Positions 16,421 through 25,250 of a stretch of 64,000 nt of DNA are shown piece by piece. Below the pieces are notes generated by a model that did not search any database, had not been told where the DNA came from, and was given only the letters and a program-made list of their open reading frames with translations. The DNA is from an uncultured bacterium (GTDB taxonomy: Bacteria; Muiribacteriota; Ozemobacteria; Ozemobacterales; Ozemobacteraceae), in the NCBI GenBank assembly GCA_937949615.1, contig CALEDQ010000023.1:179525-243524 (forward strand). Direction: 5' to 3'. Every line of letters starts with the position of its first letter. Position 1 is the first letter of the stretch. Position numbers and translations under genes: made by a program.

Positions 16421-17344
16421 ATGCTTATTCCAATAATGAAACACAAGAGTACATTCTTTTATATTTCCGGTCTGCTGGTGATTCTTGGCATCCTGCTTCT
16501 CTTCGTCAAGGGGCTCAATTACGGCATCGATTTCAAGGGCGGCAGCATCATTCAGGTCAGGTTTGACGCTGAATCAAACGAAAACAAGATTCGCGATTTC
16601 TTTAAACAGATGGAAAAATCCATCGGTTTGTATTTCACCTCTGAACAGATTATTGTTCAGTCGGTTGCCGGTGGTCAGGGTCGTGAATTCATCATTCAGT
16701 ACCCCGCCGCGCCGGTAGATTCCGCAAAGAACGCAGAAGTGCATGACCAGATCCTCAAGAGTCTCAAAGAAATGGCTCCGTTCTCTGATGAAGCTCTGCA
16801 GGTTTCAAACGTTGGCCCGACTATCGGCGACGAAATGAAAAAGCAGGGTATCTGGGCGGCGTTGCTCTCGGTAATCGGCATTCTGCTGTATCTGGCCTAT
16901 CGCTTTGAATTCCAGTCTGCCACCGGCACCATCGTTGCTGCCGTGCATGACCTTTTCATCACTCTCGGGTTTCTCTCAATCATCGGTATCGAATTTGACG
17001 TTACCGTTCTGGCCGCAATTCTGACTTTGCTCGGTTACTCGGTCAACGACTCGATCGTCGTTCTCGACAGAATCCGCGAAAACCGCAAGATTTCAAAAGA
17101 AACCAACCTGGCTGCTATCGTTGATCTGTCGATCAATCAGACTTTTGGTCGAACCATCAATACCTCTGTAACCACTCTCCTTGCTCTTATCGCGATTCTC
17201 GTTCTCGGTGGCGCCTCGATCAAGGGTTTTGCCATGACCCTGACCTTCGGTATTCTTGTAGGTACCTATTCATCGATCTTTATCGCCAGCCCGGTAATGT
17301 GTGAGCTGAGCACCGCCGAAAAGAAAAGCGCTGCTGCCAAATAA
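16421..17344 (+). CDS. secF: Protein translocase subunit SecF
   Basis: Partner of SecD. Residues 10-26 form the first membrane helix, then GLNYGIDFKGGSIIQVRF, a short periplasmic domain and five C-terminal membrane helices. The proton-relay region is present as LLGYSVNDSIVVLDRIRENR. Length 307 aa. Start ATG at 16421; a second in-frame ATG six codons later is possible. A GC-rich hairpin follows the stop. Confidence 0.97.
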   Translation: MLIPIMKHKSTFFYISGLLVILGILLLFVKGLNYGIDFKGGSIIQVRFDAESNENKIRDFFKQMEKSIGLYFTSEQIIVQSVAGGQGREFIIQYPAAPVDSAKNAEVHDQILKSLKEMAPFSDEALQVSNVGPTIGDEMKKQGIWAALLSVIGILLYLAYRFEFQSATGTIVAAVHDLFITLGFLSIIGIEFDVTVLAAILTLLGYSVNDSIVVLDRIRENRKISKETNLAAIVDLSINQTFGRTINTSVTTLLALIAILVLGGASIKGFAMTLTFGILVGTYSSIFIASPVMCELSTAEKKSAAAK

Positions 17345-17356
17345 GCTTTGTTCTCG

Positions 17357-17384
17357 AAAAGGCGCCGCAAGGCGCCTTTTTTAT
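17357..17384 (+). terminator. Intrinsic terminator after secF
   Basis: GGCGCC / GGCGCC stem extended by AAAA/TTTT with a GCAA loop, followed by a T-run. It lies 12 bases before the dtd start, so dtd needs its own promoter or terminator readthrough. Confidence 0.85.
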
Positions 17385-17396
17385 TGGAGTTGATTC

Positions 17397-17852
17397 ATGA
17401 AGGCTTTAGTTCAAAGGGTCAGATGCGCATCACTTTCTGTCGATGCCAGCCTGGTTTCAAATATTGGCGAGGGGCTTGTCTGCTATCTCGGCGTTGGCCG
17501 CGGCGACACCGTTAAAGAAATGCAGTGGCTGGCGAAAAAAGTTGCTGGCTTGAGAATATTCCCCGATCAGGCAGGCAAAATGAACCTGTCGGTGAAGGAC
17601 TGCGGTTTTGAAATTCTTGTCGTCTCTCAATTCACCCTGTTCGGCGACATTCGCAATGGTTTCAGGCCCAGTTTTATTGAGGCAGAAGCACCAGAACCTG
17701 CCGAAAAAATGTATGAAGACTTCTGTGCTGAACTTGAAACAGCCGGAGTGCGCAAGGTTGCCAGAGGGGTATTTGGGGCCGACATGCTGATTTCTCAGGA
17801 AAATCAGGGGCCGGTAACCATAATTCTCGATTCAGCGGTGCGAAATCTTTAA
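17397..17852 (+). CDS. dtd: D-aminoacyl-tRNA deacylase
   Basis: Hydrolyses D-amino acids (and glycine mischarged on tRNA-Ala) from tRNA. Family motifs are visible: the start MKALVQRV, SQFTLFGD followed by RPSF, and the cross-subunit Gly-Pro-containing loop NQGPVTIILDS near the C-terminus. Length 151 aa is typical. Start ATG at 17397 with TTGGAG upstream. Convergent with the HEAT operon, 8 bases between stops, no obvious terminator. Confidence 0.96.
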   Translation: MKALVQRVRCASLSVDASLVSNIGEGLVCYLGVGRGDTVKEMQWLAKKVAGLRIFPDQAGKMNLSVKDCGFEILVVSQFTLFGDIRNGFRPSFIEAEAPEPAEKMYEDFCAELETAGVRKVARGVFGADMLISQENQGPVTIILDSAVRNL

Positions 17853-17860
17853 AACGCCCA

Positions 17861-18283
17861 TCAGGAGCCAAAAAGCTTTTTTCTGAGGTTTTTCAGATAA
17901 ATCAGACTCTTGTTGCCCGCCGGGTCTTCACCGCTTTTTTTGATTTTTTCAGTCATCATCTCTTCAACCCTGCCAAAAGTGGCCGGATCAAGCAGCATGC
18001 GGGTCGGTTTGATCGACCAGGTGAAGGCAACGCTCATCAGAAAGTCGCGGTCAAACTCTTCAAGACCCTTCTGGATTCTGATGTGCTCAAGCAGTTCAAA
18101 ATCCTGCTTTGAGATGGCAAAGTAGGGGTCGACAGATTTTTCGGGTTTGATTCTTATATAAAGTAATGCAATAATCAGAAAACAGGCCGGTAAAATCAGC
18201 ATAAGAAAAGTTTCTGTCTGCTGATTCGAGCTGCTGAAATATTCTTGAAGCGCCTGCAGCACTTCTCGGCCGGTCAAGCTCAT
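17861..18283 (-). CDS. Small single-pass membrane protein of unknown function
   Basis: 140 aa. One strong membrane helix (about 25-43, LMLILPACFLIIALLYI) lies between a short N-terminal segment and a charged cytoplasm-like C-terminal domain (from about 47) rich in Lys/Glu. I do not recognise the family. It is the last gene of a three-gene minus-strand unit: its ATG directly follows the stop codon of the preceding HEAT gene, so translation is coupled. The simplest reading is a membrane anchor or partner for the HEAT proteins. Confidence 0.7.
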   Translation of the reverse strand: MSLTGREVLQALQEYFSSSNQQTETFLMLILPACFLIIALLYIRIKPEKSVDPYFAISKQDFELLEHIRIQKGLEEFDRDFLMSVAFTWSIKPTRMLLDPATFGRVEEMMTEKIKKSGEDPAGNKSLIYLKNLRKKLFGS

Positions 18284-20779
18284 TTAAAGCACCTTATAGC
18301 TTAGGTCAGCAACAAGTTTTTTGATTTTTTGCGAGGGGTCTTTACGCAGGACCGGCATATACTGAGAAAGCATCTGCGGGTTGATTCTGGCTACCGCTTT
18401 TATTGCGTTGAATCTCAGCATTTCATTACGGTCATTGAGATAGGGAAAGATAAAATTCAGAAAATTGGGGTCACAGATTTCACCCATTGCCCAGATGGCG
18501 CTCGCACGCATGTTGGGATCACGGTGGGTCAGCATTTTCTGAATAATCGGCATGACATTGAAATTGCCAACCTTGCGGATACCGACGAGTGCATTGGCAC
18601 GAATACGGTTGTTGTCGTCTTCGAGAAACGGCAGCAGTATCTGAATGGCCTGCCGGTCGCCAAGCTGTGATACGGCTTCTACTGTATTGGCTCTTACTCT
18701 CGGATCAGGGTCATTGAAGAAGCTGATCAGATGCTTGATCAGATCCTGGTCGCCGATAACGCCGAGCGTTTTCACAATTGCGGCTCTGACCACTTTCGAA
18801 GGGTCTTTCATTGCTGCGAGCAGAGCGTCTTTGCCCTTGTCGTCAACCTGAATGTTTTCGAGAAGCAGAGCTGCCTGCAGTCTGGTCTGCGGGTCGAGCG
18901 ATGAGAGATCCTGGATTACCTGTTCAGTAAAATTCTGGTCGAGCTTTTGAATGACTTTCCCGGCAAGTTTTCTCACTTCCGGGGTCAGTTTGGCAAAATT
19001 GGCTTTATAGCGCTCTTTGGTCAGCCGGGCAATTTCTTCAAGTGCAAAACTGCGCAGTTTTTCTGAGCTGCTGTTGATGAATTTTACAAGGTGCGGGGCA
19101 AGTTGATTAGGCGACAGTTGCGTTTTCAGCGTCTGCAGCGCGAAAAATGCAACCGCTTCATCAGGGTCATGCAGCGCCTCGAGCAGGAAGGTCTGAATCT
19201 GTGGAAAATGCTGTTGATTAAGGCATTTCAGAGCGGTCTGTCTGACGCTCGGAGACGGGTCTTTAGTCGAAGTCTTCAACAGTTCAAGCAGACCGTTCAT
19301 TTTGAGTTCACTGGCGAATTCAATTGCTGCCAGCCTGACACCCGGGTCAGAGTCTTTAAGAAATTTTTCGATGGCGATGTTGCGGTTGCGGGCGGCCAGA
19401 TTGCGCTTGAACGCTTCACGATCCTCTTCTTCTGGAAAACTGTTGACCAGCTTGAGAACCAGGCGCCAGAGAGTATCATCATTGTTGCCCTGCAGGGCGC
19501 TGAGCATCAGCGAACCAAAAGACGGGTCATTTTCAATCAGCCAGTGAAACAGATTGAAAACTTCGTCAAAAGGCCAGTCTTTCAGAAAAAAGTAGGTTTC
19601 ATGAAAATTTTTCTGAAGCATTTCTTTAACAAACGGCCTGATCAGAGCATGCCGATTCTGGGCGAGGGCATGAAAAAGCCTTCTGATGTTCTTGCGTTGT
19701 TCATCGGACATTTCTTCGCGACTGCGCATCAATTCGACCACACGCTTTTCCCAGCCATCATAAAGGCTTGCCAGCGTGATCTTGTTTGGCTCACTGCGAT
19801 CGTTCATCCGCTCCCAGGTTTTTTTAACCAGATTGATCAGAGCGTTCAGAACTTGACTGCGAATTTCGGTCGAAGACTCTCTGAGCAGTTCAAAGCCCTT
19901 ATCGAAGCAGTAAGGATCGAAATGCTTGAAAAGACCGGGCAGGATTTTTATGCGGAAGCGCGTGTCATGAATCGAACAGACGAAATCAAGAATTTCATCC
20001 TTTGCCTGCGCAAAACGGTTGATCAATACCTGCTCTGAAAGGTTATGCAGTGCTTCAAAATGCCCAAGCCGGTGCTGCTCGATAAGATGTGGCAATAATT
20101 CCTTGACCGGGTAGTCATTGAGAATCTGCACTATCTTCTCTTTTCGTGCCGGTGATGCTTTTGGGTAAAATTCAAGGTAAAGAGGTATAAAATCTGGCCG
20201 GCTGAACCTGATCAAAGTGTCGAAATAAAAGTCCTTAACCAGGATGTCCGGCTGATTGAAATTGTTTTTGATAACCGAGAAAAGATCGAGCTCTTCCATT
20301 AATGAAACAATTTCGAAATAAAGCGGCGAGGTGCGGTCTTCGGGCAGTGCGCGCAGAAGCGCTCCCATGGCTTCCTGACCGAATTCTTCACTGATTGCAT
20401 GCTGCACTTTCTGACGTATACGCGGGTCAATGTCATTAAGGCACGCAATCATGATGTCGAGGGCTTCCTGGGTACCGAGGGCAGAGAGAGCCTGCAGGGC
20501 ACTTTCCCGCAGACGGGTTTCTTTGCCTTTCAGCAGGGCCTTGAAGATCGGCAGGGCTTCCAGAATGCCCCGCTGACCGGCGACATCGATCAGAGGCAGT
20601 ATAATCTCGATCGAAGCCTCATTAAAAGCCTCAAGGGCCGCAAGCACAACCTGGTCGGTCTCTTTTGCCGTGTGCGCAATCAGCCCGTGAAAAGCGGCTT
20701 CCCGTGTTTTGGCATCAGGGCTTTCCAGGTCTTTGATCAGAAGCTCCGGGTCTTTTTTGCTTCCAAATGGCCAGATCAT
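18284..20779 (-). CDS. Large HEAT-repeat protein (second of a tandem pair)
   Basis: 831 aa made almost entirely of alpha-helical HEAT-like repeats. Typical units are DPDPRVRANTVEAVSQLGDR, DPSKVVRAAIVKTLGVIGDQ and HRDPNMRASAIWAMGEICDP, spaced about 31-36 residues apart and clearest at both ends. No signal peptide, membrane segment or catalytic motif; the N-terminus starts MIWPFGSKKDPE. Paralogous to the gene just upstream (20776-23232), with which it shares an ATGA overlap. HEAT solenoids serve as protein-binding scaffolds; the partner is unknown. Confidence 0.85.
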   Translation of the reverse strand: MIWPFGSKKDPELLIKDLESPDAKTREAAFHGLIAHTAKETDQVVLAALEAFNEASIEIILPLIDVAGQRGILEALPIFKALLKGKETRLRESALQALSALGTQEALDIMIACLNDIDPRIRQKVQHAISEEFGQEAMGALLRALPEDRTSPLYFEIVSLMEELDLFSVIKNNFNQPDILVKDFYFDTLIRFSRPDFIPLYLEFYPKASPARKEKIVQILNDYPVKELLPHLIEQHRLGHFEALHNLSEQVLINRFAQAKDEILDFVCSIHDTRFRIKILPGLFKHFDPYCFDKGFELLRESSTEIRSQVLNALINLVKKTWERMNDRSEPNKITLASLYDGWEKRVVELMRSREEMSDEQRKNIRRLFHALAQNRHALIRPFVKEMLQKNFHETYFFLKDWPFDEVFNLFHWLIENDPSFGSLMLSALQGNNDDTLWRLVLKLVNSFPEEEDREAFKRNLAARNRNIAIEKFLKDSDPGVRLAAIEFASELKMNGLLELLKTSTKDPSPSVRQTALKCLNQQHFPQIQTFLLEALHDPDEAVAFFALQTLKTQLSPNQLAPHLVKFINSSSEKLRSFALEEIARLTKERYKANFAKLTPEVRKLAGKVIQKLDQNFTEQVIQDLSSLDPQTRLQAALLLENIQVDDKGKDALLAAMKDPSKVVRAAIVKTLGVIGDQDLIKHLISFFNDPDPRVRANTVEAVSQLGDRQAIQILLPFLEDDNNRIRANALVGIRKVGNFNVMPIIQKMLTHRDPNMRASAIWAMGEICDPNFLNFIFPYLNDRNEMLRFNAIKAVARINPQMLSQYMPVLRKDPSQKIKKLVADLSYKVL

Positions 20780-23232
20780 TGGGCGGGGGCTGGTGGTTTG
20801 GCTGAGAGAACCGCCATTACCTCCTTGCGAACGTTCTCGTCGGGGTCAAAGCGCAGCGGTCTGATATAGGGTGCCAGCATGAATGGATTGACAATTTTGC
20901 CGAGAGCTTTGATGACATTGCGGCGTACATCCGGCTCAGGGTCACGTATTGCCTGAATCAGAATCGGGAAAAACCTGCTGTCTTTCAGTTCGCCAAGCGC
21001 GAAAGCCGCAGAGGCACGCATCCATCTGTCGGGGTGCCGCATCATTTCTATTACCGGTTCATAAATCTGATAATAGCCAAGTCTCCAGAGGGTGATGATG
21101 GTATTGGCGCGTACCCGGTTATTGTCGTCATAAAGACAGGGAAGAATTTCTTCGGCCAGTGAAATATCGCCGACCTCGGCCATGGCTTCAACGGCATTGG
21201 CTCTGACGCGGTCATCCTGGTCTTTGAGAAAGCCAACCAGCATGCCTGAAACCGAAGGGCCGCCAATTTTGCCCAGCCCCATGATTACCACGGCTCTGAC
21301 CTGCGGGTCAGGGTCCTGGATGGCGACGATCAGATGGGTTTTCAGCTCTGGTGGAATGTGGTCGCACAGAACTTCAAGAATTTTGGCTGACAGCACGCGG
21401 GTTCGCTGATCAGAGGCCGACAGATCACGGGTAATGTCTTCCATGAAGGAAGTATCCATTTTGATCAGTGACTGACCGATTGCCTTGCGGGCATCTTCAG
21501 TCATTTTATCGAAGCCGGTCATATATTTGCGGCGTGTTACAAAAGCTATGGCCCTGTGGGCTGCCTGCTTGATTTCGGCAACGTTAGAGGCGAGAAGCTT
21601 GGTCAGGCTGTTGATGATCTGAGGATGATCACGCTCTTTGAGACGCTCGATGGTCTGCAGAACGATGCTGCTGTCCGAGTCTTTGAGGAAATTCAACAGC
21701 ATCTCGGTACCCGCATTGTTCTGAAAATGTTTGAGATCAAGAATTTTCAGAATGGTCATGCGCACTGAATAATCAGGGTCACGCAGTTTGGTTTCGAGAA
21801 TCTGCAGAGCGTTCTGCAGGCCGGATTCGCCAAGAATAGTAAGAATGCGTGAACGCAGTGCCGGGTCCTGATGGTAGAGAACTTCGGTGACGAACCGCTG
21901 CAGTCGTGGGTCCATCATCAGCTGAATAGTTTCTGCCTGAACTTCGGAGGGAACTTCCATGAAGTGTTCGAGCAGAAGGGTGTTCAGGGTTTCGATGATG
22001 TAGTTCTCGGTAGGGTCACCAAGGATCTTGAGGGCGGTTTTACCCGTTTCGACATCTTTATAGCAGCAGGCGTTGATAAGAAGATTTTTGCGGATCGCCG
22101 GGTCGAGGCCCTTGAGAAAGCTTTTCAGGTAGCCTTCATTATAGCGGAAAATTTTAGCAAAGTTCCGGAAAATTACGTTGTGCTCGTATCGCCCCAGCCG
22201 CAGCAGACATTCGGTCATCAGCTTGATACACTGGAAATACCGGTCGTTGAGATTATTTTCGAGCGGGTCGGTGAAATATTTTATCTGCGCCTGGACTTCG
22301 GGGCTTTTGCGCTGCGCCGGGTCCATTTTGTCGAGCTCTTCAGCATAATCTTTAACGATCTTGCCGATCGTGTCTGCAACCGTCGGTGGTATCGACTTGT
22401 AAGGATCGAGCAGAAATGGAAAGAGATATTGATATGACATCGGGTCAGAGAGCTGTTCCATCAGCTTCAGAGTATGCTGGCGGAACCCTTCGCTCTTTTT
22501 ACCCAGGCCGTCAAAAACCTTTTCGAAAAACATTTTTCCGTGCGACTGCAGGCACTTGAAAACCGGGTAACGCATGCTTGGCGCGATTGCAGGCAGTTCG
22601 CGAATACACAGGTCGAGAAAGTCCGGGTTTTTGATCTTGTCGACGTGCTTAGAAAATTCGACCTGTAGAATCTTTTTCTCGTCTTTCTTTGCCTCGACGA
22701 CCTCTTCCTTCAGGATATCCATGAAGATGGGGTAGGTCTTCGGGTTCTGCAGCATGACGATCTCTTCAAGGTAAAGGATCTGCTCTTTTACCGAATAATT
22801 GTTCCATTTTTCAAGCAGCTGCTTGAGAATGCCTGACTTCTCGATACCATGCTGAATGGTTCGGTGTATGTCAGGGTCAAGAGTATTGCCGAGAACCTCT
22901 GTAACGGCCTTGAGGTTTTCTTCCTTGATGCCGACAAGAATTTCTTTGAAAGTTTCGCGCAGCAGTGTGTCGGGGTATTTGATAAGAGTCAGCAGCAGGC
23001 GAAGATCTTCTTCATTGAGCTGATTGCGGTAGTCGACAAAAACTTCGAGAATTTTCAATCTGGTTTCAAGATTGTCATTTTCTTCGAATTTATCGTGCAG
23101 AAATTCAATCAGACCATGATTCATGCTCGAGACAAAGTCACTCTTCGCACGATCTGATATACGCTTGTCTTTCTGAAGCAGTCTTCCAAAAGCCTCTTCA
23201 GGATCCGAAATTTTTCGCGAAAACCAACCCAT
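20776..23232 (-). CDS. Large HEAT-repeat protein (first of a tandem pair)
   Basis: 818 aa, soluble, alpha-helical. HEAT repeats are clearest from residue 430 on, for example RDPDYSVRMTILKILDLKH, KDQDDRVRANAVEAMAEVGD and RDPEPDVRRNVIKALGKIV. The N-terminus (MGWFSRKISDPEEAF) resembles the paralogue's. It is the first gene of the unit HEAT-HEAT-small membrane protein. A possible promoter lies just upstream. No enzymatic motif seen; a scaffold or regulatory role is inference. Confidence 0.85.
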   Translation of the reverse strand: MGWFSRKISDPEEAFGRLLQKDKRISDRAKSDFVSSMNHGLIEFLHDKFEENDNLETRLKILEVFVDYRNQLNEEDLRLLLTLIKYPDTLLRETFKEILVGIKEENLKAVTEVLGNTLDPDIHRTIQHGIEKSGILKQLLEKWNNYSVKEQILYLEEIVMLQNPKTYPIFMDILKEEVVEAKKDEKKILQVEFSKHVDKIKNPDFLDLCIRELPAIAPSMRYPVFKCLQSHGKMFFEKVFDGLGKKSEGFRQHTLKLMEQLSDPMSYQYLFPFLLDPYKSIPPTVADTIGKIVKDYAEELDKMDPAQRKSPEVQAQIKYFTDPLENNLNDRYFQCIKLMTECLLRLGRYEHNVIFRNFAKIFRYNEGYLKSFLKGLDPAIRKNLLINACCYKDVETGKTALKILGDPTENYIIETLNTLLLEHFMEVPSEVQAETIQLMMDPRLQRFVTEVLYHQDPALRSRILTILGESGLQNALQILETKLRDPDYSVRMTILKILDLKHFQNNAGTEMLLNFLKDSDSSIVLQTIERLKERDHPQIINSLTKLLASNVAEIKQAAHRAIAFVTRRKYMTGFDKMTEDARKAIGQSLIKMDTSFMEDITRDLSASDQRTRVLSAKILEVLCDHIPPELKTHLIVAIQDPDPQVRAVVIMGLGKIGGPSVSGMLVGFLKDQDDRVRANAVEAMAEVGDISLAEEILPCLYDDNNRVRANTIITLWRLGYYQIYEPVIEMMRHPDRWMRASAAFALGELKDSRFFPILIQAIRDPEPDVRRNVIKALGKIVNPFMLAPYIRPLRFDPDENVRKEVMAVLSAKPPAPAQ

Positions 23233-23253
23233 TAATTTACTGACCTTGAGAAC

Positions 23254-23282
23254 AGAATAGGATTTGCAGCATTATCGGCTAA
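23254..23282 (-). promoter_or_regulatory. Possible promoter of the HEAT operon
   Basis: On the minus strand, TTAGCC (23277-23282), 17 bp, TATTCT (23254-23259), about 20 bases upstream of the ATG at 23232. The -35 match is poor. Confidence 0.35.
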
Positions 23283-23369
23283 GTTCACGGAATTTTGAAC
23301 GATTCTTTGTTATGAATATATACCGGCTGGGTAGCTGTACACAACAATTAATACAATTTTTAAACTTTA

Positions 23370-23398
23370 TTTACAAGTTTTATAAACTTTGTTATAGT
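23370..23398 (+). promoter_or_regulatory. Promoter of the small two-helix membrane protein gene
   Basis: TTTACA (23370-23375), 17 bp, TATAGT (23393-23398); predicted start about 30 bases before the GTG at 23435. The surroundings are strongly AT-rich. Confidence 0.7.
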
Positions 23399-23434
23399 CA
23401 TGCCAATCAACATCATCAAGCGAGGGTTCAAAAA

Positions 23435-23674
23435 GTGTGGTTCATTAGAAAAATTTTCTGGATGATTACTCTTCCTTTTATTGCGCTTACCGGCGTTCTG
23501 ATGTTCGCCTTCCCCGAAGAAATGAAGGAATTCAAAAAAGATCTGATCGATATGTTCGAAAATTCCTGGCTTCGCTGGGCAGGCTTTCTGGTCTTCATTT
23601 CGGCAATGGTTCATATTGTCCGGATTTTCGACGGCAGACACACTCTCGTCAGATTGACCGATCCGAACAGCTGA
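23435..23674 (+). CDS. Small two-helix membrane protein of unknown function
   Basis: 79 aa from a GTG start (VWFIRKIFWMITL) preceded by GCGAGGG about 9 bases upstream. Hydrophobic helices at about 6-25 (FWMITLPFIALTGVLMFAF) and 48-63 (WAGFLVFISAMVHIVRI) flank a Lys/Glu/Asp-rich loop. The open frame extends upstream to 23264, but that part would include the -35/-10 elements and has no ribosome site. A consensus-like promoter supports it as a real gene. Family not recognised. Confidence 0.6.
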   Translation: MWFIRKIFWMITLPFIALTGVLMFAFPEEMKEFKKDLIDMFENSWLRWAGFLVFISAMVHIVRIFDGRHTLVRLTDPNS

Positions 23675-23688
23675 TAAGCCTATACAGC

Positions 23689-24348
23689 CTATTCCCAGGC
23701 CGTGACTTCTACACGGAAAGACTTTGCCCCGGCGGGCGGGTCTTTAAACGGGATCTCGAAGAGAGAGCTTTCCTTTGGCAGGAGCCCTTTGTCAAAACTT
23801 CTCAGGGTGCCTGTTTCACTGCGAAGCTCTCTTTTGTTTTCATCAAGAATTCTTGCGGTGAGTTGAATCTTTTTCTTGACCGTTTTAGATAAATTATTGA
23901 GAGAGCCGACCACATACAGAGTTCCGAGTTCAATATAGGTGTCGATGCGGTCAATGTTGAAAACCGGTTCAAGATCGCGCTCGATGACCGGGTTCTGCTT
24001 TTCTTTACGTTTCCGCGCCAGGTATTCGGCAATTACCGTATCGTCATAGGCGGCCCACAGCGAAAGATTCATCGGTTCGAGGCGAAGCGCGGTGCGGTAT
24101 GCTTCTTTAGCTTCTGAATAACGGTTTTCGACGGCCATTTTGTCGCCGGTTTCAATAAATTTAAAGGCCGGGCTGTCGCTGGCGATCCCGGTTACTGCTG
24201 AGATTTCGTTGACCAGAAACTGGCTTTCAGGGTCGGCAGGGGAGGGGAATGTTTTTCTGCCCGGGTTTTCAGGCAGAGTCTGGGCTGCCAATGCAATCTG
24301 GCATGCGAGCATTGCGGGCAAAATTATTGATCTGAACTTTGCTGCCAT
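23689..24348 (-). CDS. Exported protein with FxLYD-like domain and TPR-like segment
   Basis: 219 aa. Signal peptide at residues 1-22 (IILPAMLACQIALAA). A TPR-like unit (NRYSEAKEAYRTALRLEPMN) is followed by a beta-rich C-terminal domain beginning YIELGTLYVVGSLNNLSKTVKKKIQL, which resembles the FxLYD immunoglobulin-like domain (G-x-V-x-N-x-S). ATG at 24348 with AGGAGT upstream; the open frame runs further but lies inside the upstream gene. It follows the helix-turn-helix gene by 16 bases in the same direction, so they probably share a transcript. Function unknown. Confidence 0.7.
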   Translation of the reverse strand: MAAKFRSIILPAMLACQIALAAQTLPENPGRKTFPSPADPESQFLVNEISAVTGIASDSPAFKFIETGDKMAVENRYSEAKEAYRTALRLEPMNLSLWAAYDDTVIAEYLARKRKEKQNPVIERDLEPVFNIDRIDTYIELGTLYVVGSLNNLSKTVKKKIQLTARILDENKRELRSETGTLRSFDKGLLPKESSLFEIPFKDPPAGAKSFRVEVTAWE

Positions 24349-24364
24349 TTCTGACTCCTGTCTT

Positions 24365-25090
24365 TTATGCCGAAAGTTTACGGGCAAAAGCTTCGAGAAT
24401 GAGGGTGTAGAAGTTTTCGAAACCAAAAAGCAGCATTCCTTCGTGCAGCATCTGGTAGGCGGCCAGGCCGGCTTCATTCTCGTTTTCGGTAAACATGCCA
24501 AGAAGCGTGTCGCGATCTACGGTCATACTGGTGACTCTGATGTCGCTGCCGGGATGGAGAAGTGAAGTTATGGCAGTTTCTACCCGGCTTTCGTCAAATG
24601 AGTTCGACGCCTGAATATAGAAGAAATCAAGGCTGGCAGCCCCGGCCGGCGGGTTGTCGATGCCTGGTAGAGAAACGTCCTGGGCGGTTGAAGGAGGGGC
24701 GGCATCGGAGCCGGTTGCCGTTGCGACGCTGAGCATGTCGGGCGCGAGAATGATCGCGGCATAAAGACTGTCGCGGGCATTTTCCAGAACCGCTTTGCGG
24801 ATTTTTTTGAGCAGCAGGCCGGCTTCTAGATTCTTTTTTATGAAAAGATCGGTTGTCTGGGCCGCGCCGAGAGCAAGAAGGCTCGCGGTCATCGGGTTCT
24901 CCGGGTTTAGCGCACAAAGCTTGGCTTTGCCCTGCGGAAGAATTTGAACTATTCCTGATTCGTGGAGAAGATGAACCCGGTTATATGCGGTACCATAAGG
25001 CAGCTTGAGCTTGCGTGAAATCTGGTGAATCGACAGGACCCCGTCCGGGGTTTCCATGAAGGCGCGCGTTATTTCTATGTTGGTTTGCAT
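24365..25090 (-). CDS. Winged helix-turn-helix protein of unknown function
   Basis: 241 aa. The N-terminal 65 residues form a winged HTH (LSIHQISRKLKLPYGTAYNRVHLLHESGIV). The C-terminal region is alpha/beta with a Pro/Ala-rich insertion around residues 130-150 and no clear ligand-binding motif; some families with this layout have a nucleotidyltransferase-like fold, but the motif is not evident. Start: ATG at 25090, only about 8 bases from a strong -10 element on the same strand, so the mRNA should have almost no leader. Probably cotranscribed with the exported FxLYD-like protein downstream. Confidence 0.7.
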   Translation of the reverse strand: MQTNIEITRAFMETPDGVLSIHQISRKLKLPYGTAYNRVHLLHESGIVQILPQGKAKLCALNPENPMTASLLALGAAQTTDLFIKKNLEAGLLLKKIRKAVLENARDSLYAAIILAPDMLSVATATGSDAAPPSTAQDVSLPGIDNPPAGAASLDFFYIQASNSFDESRVETAITSLLHPGSDIRVTSMTVDRDTLLGMFTENENEAGLAAYQMLHEGMLLFGFENFYTLILEAFARKLSA

Positions 25091-25097
25091 GGCCGAA

Positions 25098-25126
25098 AGT
25101 ATACAACATTTTTTTTTGATTATCAA
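25098..25126 (-). promoter_or_regulatory. Promoter of the HTH gene, giving an apparently leaderless mRNA
   Basis: Minus strand TTGATA (25121-25126), 17 bp, TATACT (25098-25103). Transcription would start at about 25091, one base before the ATG at 25090. No Shine-Dalgarno sequence fits in between. Confidence 0.75.
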
Positions 25127-25250
25127 TTTATTGAGAATATAGAAATGAGCTGAAAATAGTAAGGCAATTTTCTGATTATGGCTGCTGACAGGCAAATTTT
25201 TTATTATAATTTAGATATGTAAATAAACTGACAGTAAAGGTTAGGGAAAC

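Noticed and set aside
19091..20038. 315-codon open frame on the plus strand across the HEAT gene
   Set aside because: Antisense to a clear HEAT-repeat protein, with composition typical of a shadow frame, no ribosome site and no recognisable motif.
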